From Xylogone sp. PMI_703 (lineage: Eukaryota; Ascomycota; Leotiomycetes): a DNA stretch of 64,000 nt. Shown here piece by piece: positions 14,195 through 26,068 of the stretch. Made by a program: the position numbers and the translations under genes. The notes below the pieces were generated by a model. That model was not told where the DNA came from, searched no databases, and was given only the letters and a program-made list of their open reading frames with translations. The stretch lies in assembly GCA_021399445.1 (NCBI GenBank), contig JAJTUQ010000004.1:806001-870000 (forward strand). Direction: 5' to 3'. How positions within the stretch are numbered: position 1 is the stretch's first letter; each line of letters opens with the position of its first letter.

Positions 14195-15617
14195 TGAAAA
14201 TCGTCGGGAAAATTGAGGTTGTCTATATTTGTATTTATATTTTGTGTATGAAAAGCTTAAGCCGATGTATCGGTGATTAGGTATCTGTGTAAGGCTGAAT
14301 GGCTGGGCTCGACTCAGCTGAATAATGATAAGCCCTCTGAAGTCTACCTTGCTCTTAATAATTCCATGAAACTTATTGGAATAAATGCGATAGTTACAAG
14401 ATACGGATTGAAGAAAGCTCAAAGTAGATCACAAGCCCACTCTCTGGGTAGCCCGTAAGAGATGGAAAAGAACTTTTCTAGTAGAGGGATGGAGTGAGAA
14501 ATGTGGCATATAAGACTGGACGATTGGTTATTAGGAGAACCTTACGTTAGCATTAGATTGTTGTGCAAATCTAAGCCAGCACCTGATAAACATTCTATCA
14601 ATCAAAGCTTAGATATAGCAATCGTACCCAAGAAGCTGAAAACTGATCTTTCTCGTCTAAATCGGCCTGTGATGTGCAGCGAATGGGTCGAATCGGGTTC
14701 TTGCCACCGACCGTCCACCAATACCGCTGTCGAGCCAAGCAAAGCCACGCGGCGGCGATTCTTCCATATCGCCTTCGAATCCCCCAAAACAAGAACAATA
14801 TCCGATTTAGAATGTCTATAAGAGCTGAGATCTCTGCACGATGACATGTACAAAAGCTCCCCGATGTTCTATTGAGCCATGGCGTCTCTCGCTCCAGTGG
14901 CGCTAGATCGATACGCATCGAGTCTCAGCCACTCGAACCGTTGAAAGGAGTTCATGCTCGAGCGTCGAGAACTGCTTGCTAGGCATGCAAGGATGCGACA
15001 CGACCGGGTCTCCGGACCAATCTCAACTTTCCTTAACTTGCAATGCTTGCTCAGCTTCATGTGTTCAGGCCGCTCAACCCTCCCGCGCTGACCTGTGATA
15101 TGTGAGCATCACTCTACGATTACCGATAATATCAGGCCTTGTGTATTGTTGAACTATGATACAACGGTAGCTGAGTGAAGACATTATCATTATTGATATA
15201 TCATGTTCTGCGACGGGTTAAGTTTCCGAGGAGACTCTTGGGCCGCCGGGGATCACGGATGAAAAGCAACGCGACCACTCTCGTCAGCGTCAGCACCGCC
15301 ACCACTCATTAGCTAGACATACGAAGCTAGAACTCCCTGCCTCCTTCCATGTATGATAGTCCACCATCGCCATGCGAGTAGTTATATTCACAGCGCAATA
15401 CAGGCCTCAATGACCTACTTGGAGCTCTAAGCGTGGCACAGGCTTCAACTTTGTCGGCTGAACACCACTTCTTGAGCATTGACTGTTTGCGAATTGCATG
15501 TGAGAGCGGCTCGCTGCATCCTATCCCAGTACTAATGTCACAGACACATATTTGAATCTCCTCAACCACCAGATTGACCTCTAATGTTGCTGGCACCTTA
15601 GATCTAACTAGCTCAAC
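14195..15617. other. Intergenic stretch, about 1.4 kb
   Basis: Several short frames on both strands overlap each other without domain similarity. No tRNA or transposon end was recognised. Confidence 0.4.
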
Positions 15618-15938
15618 ATGTCGCCTTCTCCTTCCAATCACGACAATGCTCCATATGCGTCCTCCTCTGTCGAGCCGCCAAACCGTCGGGGGTTAGAGGC
15701 ACGAGGTCCGAAGGAGGGCGGCTCATCTTCCTCCAAACACAAACAGAAACACAAATCCGGCCAAAAGATTGTTGGTGGTGCTAAGCGTGTTAAGCCAGAC
15801 GGTTCTCAAGATCTTACTCCTGCACCTGAAGCAAAGGCGTATTGGACCTGGGACGAGGAGAGAAAGCAATATTATCATGTTGATGCGCAAACGGGCGAAC
15901 GAGAATATTATCATTCCGACTCAGAAGGTGAAAAATGA
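15618..15938 (+). CDS. Small conserved-looking protein with WW-like C-terminus
   Basis: 106-residue single-exon protein. The N-terminal half is hydrophilic and disordered, with a Lys/Ser-rich patch (SSSSKHKQKHKSGQK). The C-terminal part, residues about 77-98, reads YWTWDEERKQYYHVDAQTGE, which has the spacing of aromatic residues of a WW domain or OCRE-like aromatic repeat, followed by an acidic tail. Such small proteins are common in ascomycetes, and a nuclear, splicing-related role is possible but only an inference. The start codon context (CAACATGTC) is good. Confidence 0.6.
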   Translation: MSPSPSNHDNAPYASSSVEPPNRRGLEARGPKEGGSSSSKHKQKHKSGQKIVGGAKRVKPDGSQDLTPAPEAKAYWTWDEERKQYYHVDAQTGEREYYHSDSEGEK

Positions 15939-17071
15939 GCATCTGGACCACGTACTCCTCAATTGCTATCCTACAGCTTAGCCTACACGACAATATCATT
16001 GCTATGCTATCTTTTTGCGAGCATTTGGTCATTCATCACCGGCTTGTGGAGCTTGCGAGAACATCATGGAGGACAGCCGTTTGACTGACGGTATTATGAA
16101 GCAGCAATTGCTCTTATGCTTTAGAGCCCTTAGCGACACTGCGTTCATACATCATCAGGAACACATAGGAAAGATTAAAAGGTTCTAGTTTTGTTCTGAT
16201 TATTGACAGATTTCACTTCGTGGAGGGTGCGGCATATTGTGGACTCTGGGGTTCAACTCACGGGCATCGATAGGTTGGAAAAGCATCAAAAGTTTATGAG
16301 AATTAGAATAATTTGTAATGTATTTGAATTAATTACTTGCACATGCTTGGATCACTTGGAAGGAACTGACGTGAACATTCTCTATCTCTATTGATGGCGT
16401 GAATGTGAATGCTATAAATATCTGGTATGCAGCGAGTAAACTGACGCTAGGCTATCTATCCATAATCAAACATGTAGTTTTAAGCTACATTGGCGCCAGT
16501 TGTCATTGGAACTCCATATCATGTCTACTGACAGGGTCAAGTCAGCCATCTGCATGATTAACCATGGTAACCTTATCTATTGCCACGTGGAAGCTTAGTT
16601 AGTACTAGGCTATGGCTTCTTTCTATATTAATCACTGCTATTTATGATGATTACAAATTAGAGTTGAATTTCCGTTGGTACGACGACTTGCTGCCGTTTG
16701 GTGGGCTGATCGTAGTGATTTCCGGAATCAAGTTGCCACCCGGCCTTTTTCAGGAGTCGTCAAAGCATAGCTCACATACGTTATATCGGCGCAGTAATAA
16801 TTTGAACTACTGTTTCGAAATTATCATTAATTTAGCAGTTAACAAAATCTCGGAGAGGTGGAAGAAGTCGGTCTGACCTGGCGGGCCGCGGCTTGGAAGG
16901 CTTAGCTACTAGTGAGCTAGATGCAGGAGATCTACAGCGATCAAAGCACAGGTTTTATACTGTATTTTTGATGTTCAGGTATTGATTATATTTCTATGTT
17001 ATCATATAACCTCCCTTCACTCTGTCTTTCATAACGCTATGAGATAGGAATAGTAGAATAAATTGGGATGT
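15939..17071. other. Intergenic stretch, about 1.1 kb
   Basis: No supported gene. A GTG/TTG-started frame at 16580-16876 has no recognisable domain. Confidence 0.4.
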
Positions 17072-18141
17072 CTAATTATCGGTACTAATAAACACAACTT
17101 GGACGCTCGCAAATCTACAAGTAGTCAATATATCGCTGTCCTCATATTTACTCGAGGAACAGGGAGATACTCACGCAGCAGTTGCAGCGAATATTTCGAT
17201 CCTTCGTGCCCGAGTCGCGACAGCCAAGCAACAGCAGAAGAGGAGTGAAAATACACACACCAGCCCGAGCCTAGCATGGTGGTTACCCACAAAGGATAGA
17301 ACGACAATAGACGTCAGCGGTGCCATACATGAAAATACGGTGCCGAGTATATCATTAATGATTTTGATGATTTTATCGTCATAGTAATATAATGTACTTG
17401 GATCGCCTCTATGAATCGGGAGAGGAGTCTAGATAAATGGTTAACGGCAAGTCGTTTACGGATCAACTTCAGAGAAGAATTGGCAATTGAAAAAGTCCAT
17501 CTCACCCCTTCCTTACCCCACAATCGATGGAAGAGAGTAAGCAGAGGTCCCGTAACAAAGCGTGTGAAGAAGTCATCTTCTCCGTGGCTATCGGAAAGAA
17601 ACGCCAGGTCTTTCTGGTACTGATCGTCGTATACAGATGGTTGACCTTTACCTCTCAAGTCGTAGTCAAGGAATCGACAGAAGCCACCGTCGGCTGTATT
17701 CTCAATCCACTCACGCAACAAATGTCGCTCGGGGTCTTTTGGCAGTGGCAGAGATGCGATTTTGGAGTAGCGTAAGATTGCATTATCTGTTGTGCGAAGG
17801 TTAGCATAAAAGTTATGAACGGCAATAGACAAATGATAACTATTGGCGTGCGCACAGTATTCCCTTAACTTGGACCGTATCTTCAATGCAATATTCCGCT
17901 GCTCTGCAGCACAACCTGCTAGAGAAGATGTCTTGCAGAGTATCCAATGGCGATGGTAATATTGCCTGTCATCTGTTTGCTGTGCATCACGCTGCACAGC
18001 TGATTTGTACTGGCGGTCAAGCTCGTTAAGCTCAGCTTGCTGGAATAAGAGGTCGCGCACCGCTAGTTCTTCGTATTTCCTCACGATCGGGTAGAACTCT
18101 CCGGTGATGAAATGAGCTAATTTGGGATACCCAAGCTCCAT
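17072..18141 (-). CDS. DUF6594 membrane protein
   Basis: Three exons by phase and homology: 17506-18141, 17175-17428 and 17072-17114 (introns of 77 and 60 nt: GTGAGA..CTAG and GTGAGT..GTAG), about 310 residues. The start ATG at 18141 gives MELGYPKLAHFITGEF, the characteristic opening of the fungal DUF6594 family. A long helical region follows (NELDRQYKSAV). Exon 2 carries the two C-terminal membrane segments (APLTSIVVLSFVG; LGLVCVFSLLFCCCLAVATR) and the conserved ARRIEIFAATAA, completed by the short last exon (VQVVFISTDN). The longest open frame alone misses both membrane segments. Function is unknown in the family; DUF6594 proteins often lie near incompatibility-type genes. Confidence 0.8.
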
Positions 18142-20034
18142 GTGCACGGATTATGAGAGTCCAGGTACTCTGGTTAGAGGAATTCTATATTGTCATTGTT
18201 GTCGGGTTTGCAACCGTGACCTTATGGGAAGATAATTATGTAGGTTTCGCAGACGAGGCTGTAAACTGCTCTCGCATGTTCGAGGCCGCTCAATCTTCCT
18301 GCGAGCTCAAAGAAGGTGTGCTGGGACTTTGGGGCTATGGTGCGTTGCTGAGTATGTTCCAATTATTGAAATATGGTAAAGGTAGGTATTGGCTGAGAGT
18401 TATGTGCATGTGTGTACCACGGCATAGGACACAGTATACGTGTACAGTTTATATGGAGGCACATTGTGCCAGGCGCAACGACAGTATTGTGAGATCCTAT
18501 TGGCAAATTGACTGTTCCAGATCATCATCAAGATTTGCGCTGTGAACATGTTGTTTTGCCCGGGGAATGTTAGATTCTAGAATGGAGGTCATTATTAACT
18601 CTCCTCCATAATAACTCTACTCCACACCCAGAATGCAACCCCTCGTCCACTACGATCCACTCCAATCCACCTTGGCTTTTGGCGAAGGGACAAAAATAGA
18701 AACTTTGGCGCTGGTTGGGTGGGCAGCCCGCTCCTGGCGTAAGGAGCAATGCAAATGGGGCAATGGAGCGTGAACAGAGTCACATTCTAGATCTTCACCC
18801 CGGGCGGGAATCTCGGGACCAACCGATCGGATTTATAAAGCCTCAAAGATCCAATATCAAAGTTCTGCTTGCTGCTTCCATCTCTTCATTCTCGCGATTT
18901 ACTCCAAATATCTACAACCACGCGCTCAGTCATGCGCTCGCATTGGCGAGTGCAGATACACAGACATGCTCACACTCCTATTTGGCGATGCGGACTCGTG
19001 CAGGTAAGGCAAACAGGGCAAGCCGATCCAAGCAATCATTTCCCGTTGTAATCTCCCAGTCAGCTAGGCACCAACACCGCTGTCTGGCTTTAATTAATGT
19101 AATGATGAGATGACCATTGGGTACTTTGGATCTGGTACAATGCTGGTCTCGAATCCGTCAGCGGAAGTACCCTATCATACCCAAATGTGCTTGCCGGTTA
19201 TCTCCTAGTCATGGGACTACACTGAAAAATAGAGCTAGAGAGCGTATACCTAGAACATGGTGATTGGATATTCATAGGGATGGAATTCTATTGCTCGCGA
19301 TGAAGCATGGAGAAGGGTATGACTCGAAAATGGCTGGTCTCGTTTATCAAAGGAGCTATGTTTTCAACTCGTGCTTCATGAATCTATGGCTGTGTCTGAC
19401 ATCAGGCGGATAACGGAAGAGCGGTCAATAGCATACAAAGGAAACTATCGGTACACTACCTCCATACGCCCTGGAGAGGCTCCTCAGCTGGGCTGAATCC
19501 CTCCTCCTCCGCCGGTCGTATTCCGCTTGCTTTGGGGCTCCTTTCCGCTCGGCACGACTTTTCTCCCTTGACCGCCCACGGTACCTAGAACTACCCTACG
19601 TGTGTCCACTCATTCAAGCTGAACTTTGGACATTCTCATATGCCATTTGCCAGTCATTGCGCGGCTCGCCGTCATCTGCGCTTCGCTTTAGATCTGGGGA
19701 TGGCTTGTAGATATCATCCACTCTCTATCGTCCCACCCGGACCTCGCTCTCTTGCTCTCTCACTCTCTATGTCGATGCTGAAGCAAAACGCAACGCATAA
19801 AAGTAGCACCGCCTCTGATTATTTCAAAGTCACAGAAATTTTTTGAAATTTTATGATAGCAAAGGGCATACCGAGTACTAGTAAGCATTTTTGCATTGAC
19901 TTGCTACAACAAATGTAATGAGACTAATGCCGGAGCAGGAGTCCACGGAACCAAGCTGTCATATAGTAATCTAGACCGGCGTCTCTAGATTCACTGGAAT
20001 CTAGAAAAAAGCCTCATGCTTAGAGACACTACTT
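18142..20034. other. Intergenic stretch, about 1.9 kb
   Basis: Contains short frames but no domain, no clear repeat and no RNA gene. Confidence 0.4.
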
Positions 20035-20836
20035 ATGGATGATCAATATAACCTGTCCGGCTCGGGATGCGATTCATCTGCAAGTGACGATGACGAGTCG
20101 TGCACCACCGAGAGACCCGGGATCATCATAGACGGTAGCGGACGTCAATTTAATATCTGGATCCTTCTGGATTCAGGATCTGCTAGAAACTTCATATCCA
20201 GAGGCAAATGTCAAAGCCTCTCGCTAATCCCCATTCCCCTCCCGCCAAATAGAATCCATACGTATAAAAACCCAGCCTTCAAGAATAGCCAGGTCACTCC
20301 AAAGTGGTATGTCAAGGTTGTGTACTTCATCCAGGGTTTTAGTCCAGCGAAGAGGCTGGTTAAATTGAGGATAATCGAAGATATTCAAGGTCTTGATGAC
20401 GATCCCAATGGCTTTGATATAATAATCGGGAAAAAACAACTTACTAAGAAATACGAAAACGGCAGTTCATTGCTTGAGCTTCTCAGCAAAGAGCAGCCGC
20501 AGAGTAAAAATGAGAAGCGCGGTCAGCCAAAGATTGCGGCATTGCGCAAGTATAAACATAAAAAAGGTGCTCTTCATCTCGCTACTTCGGATAGTTAGGT
20601 TCTGTGCTAACTTTTTAAAACATATAGATGCCCAGCGTCATGCCGAAATGGCAAAACAAGATGCCGAGCATAGTAAAGAAGATGACGAAATAGCTTCCAG
20701 ACTGAATGAAGGACGTGAATTGCCGGCCAACTCTCATCAGCCTCACTCGGCCGCAACTTCAAACTCAGTAGTCGGTAACGTAAATGGCGTCAACACCAAC
20801 ACAAATGCAGGTGACACGTCTCGCAGCACCGGCTGA
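20035..20836 (+). CDS. Stand-alone retropepsin-like aspartic protease domain protein
   Basis: The first exon (20035-20593) encodes an acidic leader followed by a retropepsin-like fold: ILLDSGSARNFIS (catalytic-type DSG at residues 46-48) and, about 90 residues later, NGFDIIIGKKQL, the flap-distal hydrophobic-hydrophobic-G motif. The C-terminal region is Lys-rich. The frame closes at 20598, but a 34-nt intron (GTTAGG..CATATAG, branch TGCTAAC) would join in phase to 20628-20836, adding a charged segment (KQDAEHSKEDDEIASR) and an Asn/Thr-rich tail, 255 residues in all. No RT, integrase or LTR is nearby and codons are not RIP-damaged, so it may be a host-retained protease domain rather than a retroelement fragment. 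The 34-nt intron is unusually short and uncertain. Confidence 0.6.
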
Positions 20837-21642
20837 ACAACAGCCTATTTGTAAAATGGAGACGGCACAAAAATTGCTACAGCACTACTGTCAGCAATAC
20901 TAATGAGCCCCAACCGCAGGAGCTGAGCTACTTCCTGATGCAAAGGATTATTGTTCTTGCAACATGAGGGATCTCTTGGCTGCCAGTCGAACCTACTGTT
21001 TAGAACAGAGTAGAGGCTCATGCTATGTTGTGCTTAAGGTTTGTAAAATCTTCGGGTTTTCAGATAAAGTATAATTACGTTATTAACGTCAGCTTTATAG
21101 TATCGCAGTCACTGGCCCTAAGCTATACCATACCATCCTTTGACTCCATCCCCTGAGCATGGTAAAAGACTAGCCCTGTGTCTTTGTGCAAGTTACGCAA
21201 AGGAGACCAACGAGACTGCAAAAACCTTACAGGCCTAGTTAAGGTATGGATTCATAATGCTAAATTCTAAGGTCGGGTTATTGGAAGTCGGATATGAATG
21301 AAGAGAGAGGGAGCATTTAGAGTAGGGCATTATTGTTGATTTTCCCTTTCTTTCGAGTGAAGATTGGTGGGTCTATAAATCGGATTCCCTCTCTGATATT
21401 ATACAAAATCTGTCAATTTCCAGTGAGTTGTTGTCCTTGCCATCTGGGGGCCGACGATGCTCCGACTGCAAATTTGATTTGTAAACTCAGACAAGAGTTC
21501 ATTGATCTAGGTTAATGTGAACTCTTTAGAAAAAGCGACACGTTTAATGATCGTTTCTTCGCTGGTGACTTGCTGGATCTAGAGGTCTACGCATTTGATC
21601 CTATCAATGACTAGGAGAGGTAGGAGAGATTGTAGAGAGATC
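20837..21642. other. Intergenic stretch between convergent genes
   Basis: Lies between the 3' ends of the retropepsin-like gene (plus) and the DUF7708 gene (minus). No feature is recognised. Confidence 0.4.
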
Positions 21643-23521
21643 TTATACTGCTTGTTGCCGTTCCAAGATAGGAGGCACCTCCCGCCGTCGTGGGCGCCGC
21701 TTGGTATTCACGGTTGCAAAGCTAACGGGGAGTCCGGGAAGTGCGTATGGTGACACCACTTGACCTGTGGTAACGATGATCCTCAAACTACTCGAATGCG
21801 TTGTAGCTAGTATCGAGAGTGCGTGTGCGACATTGATGTTCTTCTCAGCAGGATCTGGCGTGCAGAGATCCAGGCGGTCAATGACAATGATGATGGACCC
21901 CAACATCCCGACTATGGATTGAAGAAGACGAAAGGTAGATGTGAAGGTTGTTGCCCTTCGGAAACTCCGGAGGTTGAAGATATCAGGTCTTGATATAGCT
22001 AATTCGGGACTCTCGTTCAGTAGCTGCGAGACCAGCTGCTTCAGGAGCCGTGTTGGCGTCCATTTCACGCCTTCCGGACGGTCACACATGCCAAACATCA
22101 TCAACTGCCCATGCGATCGACACACATTGATCAAATCGATGGAGAACTCCGTCAACCAAGATTGTCGGCCATTACTCTCAGAGGATATCCAGAGGATAGA
22201 ATTGTGAGAAACGTCGCATATTTTACGCCATTCGGTAATGCAGGGCAGAATTCCGTTTTGATTCCAGTGGTCACGCATGTCGGTTTGGAAGTGTACAGCC
22301 TGCCACAGACGGAGTTCCTGTTCGACATCGCCGATATCATCGCACCAGACATCGATGATCTCTGAGCTGTAGTGTCGTGCCTGGGCTAGATCAAGGAGAC
22401 ATACAGCTTTAGATCCAGTTCCACATAAGTGCTAAAGGGTGTTTTGGTAGCTTACCTAGGCGCGTGATTTCGATATGGTGGCCAAGTAAATGTAACCCTA
22501 GAGTTAGCGTCAGTGAAGTAATGAGAGCAATTAAAGCGAAGCCATCTACTGGAATCTAGATTGTCAATCCTGTCTTTAATGTCCCTCTGTTCTGCCACAT
22601 GCCCTATTTCACCTAATGTTTTGAGCCTCATGGCTCTCGCCTTTACGTTATCAAGGTAGACTTGAAAATCGTATCCCACCCTTGGTAGCAAAGCGTCTGT
22701 TAACTGTTCTGTTTAATAAGATTAGTTGGAAGGGTGCGCACATTTTCTTATGTTGAGAGAGAACATACTAAAGAAGCCGTGAGAATAGTACCTCGCCAGC
22801 TTCCAAAGAAGGTCTAGGCTGTGTATATAATACTCGGCAAGAGTTTGTTTCATCTCATCGGTTGGAAACACGTCTTTGTAAGCTTGTAAGATGGGGATAT
22901 CATTAGAAAAAGAAGAGATAAGGCTGAGGATCGAGTCTTTTTTGCTTCTTCTGTCGGCAACACCCTAGGAATGTGTCAGAGACGGTTGATGGCTGTGTAA
23001 AATGTTCACTATCACGGCACGAACTTTAAATACAATCCATAGACAAGCGTAAGGAATCGAATACTCCGGGCTCTTGGGAATAAATATATCGATGATTGGC
23101 TTGATCTGAGTCACGATTTTAATAACCTTGTCGGTCAACCCATTTAATTTCTGTAGCCACTCCGACTTGGATGCCTGCTTCTCCGTCACTTTCTTTCTCT
23201 CTTGCTGAACAAGATTCTGCACCCATGATGCATCATATAGCCTGGGGCGCTTGAGCCGTATTGGTGAACTTTCGACAATTTTGGAAGCGATGAGTCCAGA
23301 TTCATCATCCCACCACGGCTGCGAATTGAGTTGTTCGTTGATTTCCTTGGCTTTTTGCAGAGCACTGGCATATATCTCACTATATGCGGGAAGCCCAGTC
23401 AGAAGACATTCAACGGTTAGTGAATTACTTACGTATCATCCTTCGACCCGGGCTGATACCATTTGCTCCATAGCGATATATCTGTCGGAGTGGAGGCCGA
23501 GCTAGCGCTTTGGGCCAGCAT
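21643..23521 (-). CDS. DUF7708 / degenerate-NTPase protein (NLR-like)
   Basis: Five exons fit in phase: 23433-23521, 23025-23379, 22769-22964, 22456-22708 and 21643-22366 (introns 53, 60, 60, 89 nt), giving 538 residues. The N-terminal half (tryptophan-containing start LWSKWYQPGSK, then LVQQERKKVTEK, IDIFIPKSPEYSIPYACLWI, and DVFPTDEMKQTLAEYYIHSL) matches the fungal DUF7708 module that precedes NACHT-like domains. The C-terminal half has the strand order of a STAND P-loop domain, including a Walker-B-like IIIVIDRLDLC. The expected Walker A segment reads LWISSESNGRQSWLTEF and lacks the GxxxxGK[ST] lysine. No repeats follow, so the protein is short. It is divergent from the AAA+ gene with about 340 nt between starts. 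Confidence 0.72.
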
Positions 23522-23857
23522 GGGAATACCAACGCTGCAATCTATGCTGTTTTGAATAATGACTGTAGATACTCAGTGGGAAAGTAGATCTTCTCGCACA
23601 ATGGTTCAATGATTCGAAGTGAGTCCAAAATCTACATTCAAGACGAGGCTGTTCTCGCAGTGTAGACTCGAGGAGAGTAAACGCGGAGAGCCTGTTGATG
23701 CCTGACCCCAACTCGTTGCACTTCGCCTTGACAGAGTAAAATAGGCAAGACCCGAAGCTGTAGAGCTCACTGGCCTCTCTGGCATCAGAATGCGAAAAAA
23801 GTATCACTTAGATCATCCACTGCTGCGATAATAGAGGTGAACATTGTGATATTGATC
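23522..23857. promoter_or_regulatory. Shared upstream region of the divergent DUF7708 and AAA+ genes
   Basis: Only about 340 nt separate the two inferred start codons, so the promoters must overlap or the 5' ends be short. A minus-strand frame crosses it (23502-23807) but has no domain. No specific operator was identified. Confidence 0.4.
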
Positions 23858-26068
23858 ATGACTTCTTACTACCCGCCCCCAGGAGATGATGAATCTGCAT
23901 CGTATCCTCAATCCATGTTGGAGGAGCCTCATAATAGAGCAACTCGGCACGCTACTACAAGACACAATCTCCTGGGCAACAAGATGCGGAGGAAACGGCA
24001 ACCGCTGTAAAGCTTTTCTTTTCCGATGAGGGTAGGCAGATAAATATCCTCTCGAAATATCTGGTTGAGGCAATCAAGAAGGTGAACAAGCACCCGCCAC
24101 TGAGGCGAGCTACGGATATCATTATCGAAAGCGAGCCGTTTCCTATATTATTCCACCACATGAAGGATGTGGAGAGAGAGATCCATGGGCTGAATAATAG
24201 AAAGGCGCTGCGTGATTTGCAATACTTGGAGCGCGTCGCTGAGGAGATGAAACCCTTATGGGAGGCGGCACGCTACGAGAACTTCGCGTCAGGCCTCGTA
24301 AGCTGCGATCTGATATGGAAGTTGTTTCATCCAGGCGACCTTGTTGTCCACGAGGACGATATCGGTAACCTGTGGCTCCTTGTCTTCGTCGAAATTACGC
24401 GGCGCAAAGAAAGCAAAGTCACGCCGGGCCGTCAGAACGAAGCAGAAAATTACCTTGAATTGACTACCTGGATCCTGGACTGGGACGAGATTAAAAATGA
24501 GCTGGGGAGAAGGAAAGTTGTGTTCCCCGTCTACGACTATCCCGGTCGGAGAGCAATCACGACGCTTCCTGTGTATCCGATCCACTTTGCACAGAAGAAA
24601 ATGGGCTATGATTGTCTTGAGTTTCTTACCGAAAGGGGGAGGAAATGGTGGGAACTTATGACAACGCGAACATCTTGTCTGAAGTACACCGGTATTGCAC
24701 TTTCTCAGAGGCCTGGGATTGTTAGCCGTCGAGGGCGAGAAGAAAATCTCAAGTGGCTTCACGTATGTAATTGAGTAGACATGCATATTTGATGCTTGAT
24801 TTAACGGTGCTCAATTCACTCTAGGTTGACGACAGGGTAGTCATTGATGGTGAGGCAAAGCGATTGTTGTCTTTGGAATTCCTCATCTATAGAAGCGGCG
24901 GCAGTTGCGATCGAAGAGGAAGTTCCGCCGCCGAGCTCGACTATCGAGAGGAGTACCAGTGGACAAATTACCGGTCACAACTGAGCTGACCGACGAGCAG
25001 GCCAGACTGTGCCCTCCTGTCATCAACTGTTTTGGTGTGATAAGCAAGGAACTTTACATAGTCAGCGTTGAGAAGCTGAAACCGGTCCAGTGGGATGTGG
25101 ATGCCATGAATCGCCTGGTCCTAGAAGATAAGAAAAAAGCCATGTTGAAAGGCCTAGTGGGCCATCACTACAGCCCCGGTGGCTATAGAACTGGGGGTGG
25201 TCTGATTGCGGGCAAGGGACAAAGCCTTACTATCCTGCTGTATGGCCCGGCTGGTGTTTGACCCCTATTTCCTAGCCTCCCAGCTCTATCAATGTCCAGA
25301 ACACTCTACTGATCATAAACCTAAGGTTGGCAAGACGCTTACTGCTGAGTGTACCGCCGAGACTGTACAAAGGCCGCTCATCGCACTAAGCATAGGGGAT
25401 CTAGTATGGGACGAGCCTCGGCTTCAAGAGCGACTGCAGTCTGAATTCAGACGGGCCACCGACTGGGATGCGATTCTGCTCCTAGATGAGGCCGATGTTG
25501 TTCTTGAAGCCAGATCCTTTGAAGACGTACGCAGGAATAGCATTGTCTCGGGCAAGTCTTAGGTGATCGAGTCTATGTTGACTAGTACCCGGTGACTGAC
25601 CGCCCTACTACAGTCTTTCTTCGCCAGCTAGAATACTACCAAGGCGTGTTATTCCTAACTACGAACCGAGTTGGCACGATGGATACTGCGTTCCAGTCTC
25701 GGATCCAGATCGCCATTGCCTTCCCAAGCATGACCCCTAGCATCCGGGCACAGATCTGGGGCCAGCTTCTAGCCTTGAACGGTAGAGACAGGACGATTGG
25801 AGTGGACGCCGTCGAGAATGTGAAACAGAGACTGAGCAAGTGCCAATTAAATGGCCGCCAGATCCGAAACGTGCTGAATGTTGCCGAGGGTCTCGCCTTT
25901 AACGAGTATGGTCAGGCGGGAATGCTGAGCTATAGCCACATCGAGGAGGCTGTGAAAGCTGCGGTGGAGTTCCAGAGGCTTCTCGAGGAGGCGAGGTCAA
26001 ATATGAAAACTGAGCAGACGGTTTGGGCACCATATCGAGGTGATAGCCTCCCCTACTTGGAGTCTTAA
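23858..26068 (+). CDS. DUF7025-AAA+ ATPase
   Basis: Fungal AAA+ ATPase with an N-terminal DUF7025 region. Firm exons: about 24020-24762 (SEPFPILFHHMKDVEREI, LIWKLFHPGDLVV, VYPIHFAQKK), 24825-25255, 25326-25551, 25614-26068. The ATPase core has Walker A GPAGVGKT, split by a 70-nt intron (GTTTGA..TAAG), Walker B ILLLDEADV, the LFLTTNRV segment and FQSRI. The intron at 25552-25613 starts GCAAGT, a GC-AG intron needed to join NSIVS to VFLRQLEYY. Two weak points: the N-terminus (an ATG at 23858 is in another frame than the DUF7025 block), and exon 24825-25255, where the frame entering from the splice (RVVIDGEAKR) differs from the one reaching Walker A (LTDEQARLCPP). Either there is an unseen short intron or a one-base change. 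Likely a chaperone-like remodeller; substrate unknown. Confidence 0.75.

Noticed and set aside
14598..14918. Overlapping minus-strand frames of 83-106 codons
   Set aside because: Two frames overlap the same bases with no domain in either; treated as chance.
17329..17505. Long-frame C-terminus of the DUF6594 protein (ending FHVWHR)
   Set aside because: It reads through an intron; the spliced frame gives the family's two membrane segments.
18153..18545. 130-codon plus-strand open frame
   Set aside because: No domain and no promoter context; starts within 15 nt of the DUF6594 start on the other strand.
25256..25325. Stop codon after LLYGPAG as evidence of a truncated AAA+ protein
   Set aside because: A 70-nt intron at this point restores GPAGVGKT in phase.
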